A DNA stretch of 64,000 nt, from NCBI GenBank assembly GCA_947632615.1, contig CANRPW010000003.1:1-64000 (forward strand), written 5' to 3'. A program made the position numbers and the translations under genes. A model generated the notes under the pieces. It worked only from the letters and a program-made list of their open reading frames with translations. It searched no databases and was not told where the DNA came from. Source of the DNA: an uncultured Clostridia bacterium (GTDB lineage: Bacteria; Bacillota; Clostridia; Lachnospirales; CAG-274). Below, in pieces: positions 63,412 through 64,000 of the stretch. Within the stretch, counting starts at the first letter, position 1. Each line of letters begins with the position of its first letter.

Positions 63412-64000
63412 CAGATACATCTCCTTAAATCATTTTTCATATCAAGGCAGGCTTGTCTTGCTGCCATAGCAAAGTTTCTTTCATCGTTATAGCATAATTT
63501 ATATTCGTCCTTAAGGTGAGCTGCGATTATGCCTCTTGAAGAATTGACTATTGCGCCAATGCCGTCCTTAAAGCATACCGAAAGGTCTTCTGCTGTGCCG
63601 CCCTGTGCGCCGTAGCCCGGCACTAAGAAGAAGGTGTGAGGCATTATGGCGCGGAGTCTTTCCGCCTGCTCCTTATGGGTAGCGCCTACAACAGCGCCTA
63701 CTGAGGAATAGCCGTAGCTGCCTATGAAGTCTTGTCCCCATTTTTCGATAAGAGCGCCAACGTGTTCGTATATAGGTCTGCCGTCGCAGATGAGATCCTG
63801 AAGCTCGCCGCTGTTGGGATTTGAGGTTTTTGCAAGTACAAAAACGCCTTTTTCGTATTCCTTGCAGTCCTTAAGGAAGGGGGTGATCGAGTCGGAGCCA
63901 AGATATGGGTTAAGTGTTATAAAATCATGAGGAAAGCCGGGGAATTTTTCGCCGTTTATCTCCGCACAGCCAAGGTGTCCGTCTGAGTAGGCTTCGCCTG
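63411..64000 (-). CDS. pyrF: Orotidine 5'-phosphate decarboxylase (5' end beyond window)
   Basis: The frame runs unbroken to the window end. It encodes the C-terminal part of a type 2 OMP decarboxylase: AKTSNPNSGELQDL, SSVGAVVGATHKEQAERL, and LVPGYGAQGGTAEDL. It converts OMP to UMP. It is upstream of carA-carB and so forms a pyrimidine operon. The catalytic Lys region lies outside the window. Confidence 0.92.
   Translation of the reverse strand, partial: GEAYSDGHLGCAEINGEKFPGFPHDFITLNPYLGSDSITPFLKDCKEYEKGVFVLAKTSNPNSGELQDLICDGRPIYEHVGALIEKWGQDFIGSYGYSSVGAVVGATHKEQAERLRAIMPHTFFLVPGYGAQGGTAEDLSVCFKDGIGAIVNSSRGIIAAHLKDEYKLCYNDERNFAMAARQACLDMKNDLRRCI

Overview
The window looks like a chromosomal segment of a low-GC, spore-forming member of class Clostridia (Lachnospiraceae-like by overall feel; genus not assignable by eye). 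Evidence: the sporulation genes yqfC and yqfD run into phoH-pgpH-ybeY-era-yqzL-recO, a SAM-I riboswitch sits ahead of metK, RNase P RNA appears to be the A class, AT-ending codons dominate, and there is a 7TM-HD phosphodiesterase plus many lipobox-bearing binding proteins.

Region 1 (1 to about 14,900) is a visibly more GC-rich accessory island. Its left part carries minus-strand genes typical of integrative elements: a small conserved protein, a short sigma-70-like factor and a tiny basic protein. A plus-strand promoter at about 1370 then leads into a protein with an NBR1-type Ig-like domain, an excisionase-type HTH protein, and a type I restriction-modification system (hsdR, hsdM, hsdS). The specificity locus is an invertible shufflon: active hsdS, a tyrosine recombinase, a second N-terminal half-hsdS, and an inverted C-terminal half-hsdS, with four copies of one recombination core. 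Next comes a two-gene Hachiman anti-phage system (hamA, hamB), then a truncated GIY-YIG gene that marks a scar at the island edge.

Region 2 (15,000-32,700) is core chromosome: sbcD-sbcC, a divergent AraC regulator/MATE pump pair, argF, riboswitch-controlled metK, a DUF4127-cls pair, tRNA-Pro, a TraX-like protein with a YaiI-family protein, and a polar amino acid ABC transporter. Region 3 (32,900-40,700) is the sporulation, RNA-processing and repair operon yqfC-yqfD-phoH-pgpH-ybeY-udg-era, followed by yqzL-recO. Region 4 (40,800-54,700) holds an aldo/keto reductase with its TetR regulator and a clear operator/promoter, three tRNAs, a Co/Ni ECF transporter, a strongly codon-biased carbohydrate ABC transporter, an SNF2/SWIM helicase and a CorC-like protein whose 3' end overlaps rnpB. 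Region 5 (55,000-64,000) holds a two-component system, an S41 protease and pyrF-carA-carB.

The most unusual signal outside the island is a set of very long GC-rich palindromes in five intergenic gaps (21.75-22.02, 29.6-29.76, 32.7-32.86, 39.44-39.56 and 40.68-40.80 kb). Stems reach 46 bp perfect with 2-4 nt loops. Three copies share a two-part design: a long variable palindrome next to a short hairpin with the conserved core ACCATC-loop-GATGGT. Within the 21.75 kb cluster, two related hairpins differ at three positions, and all three are compensated on the opposite arm. I do not recognise this family.
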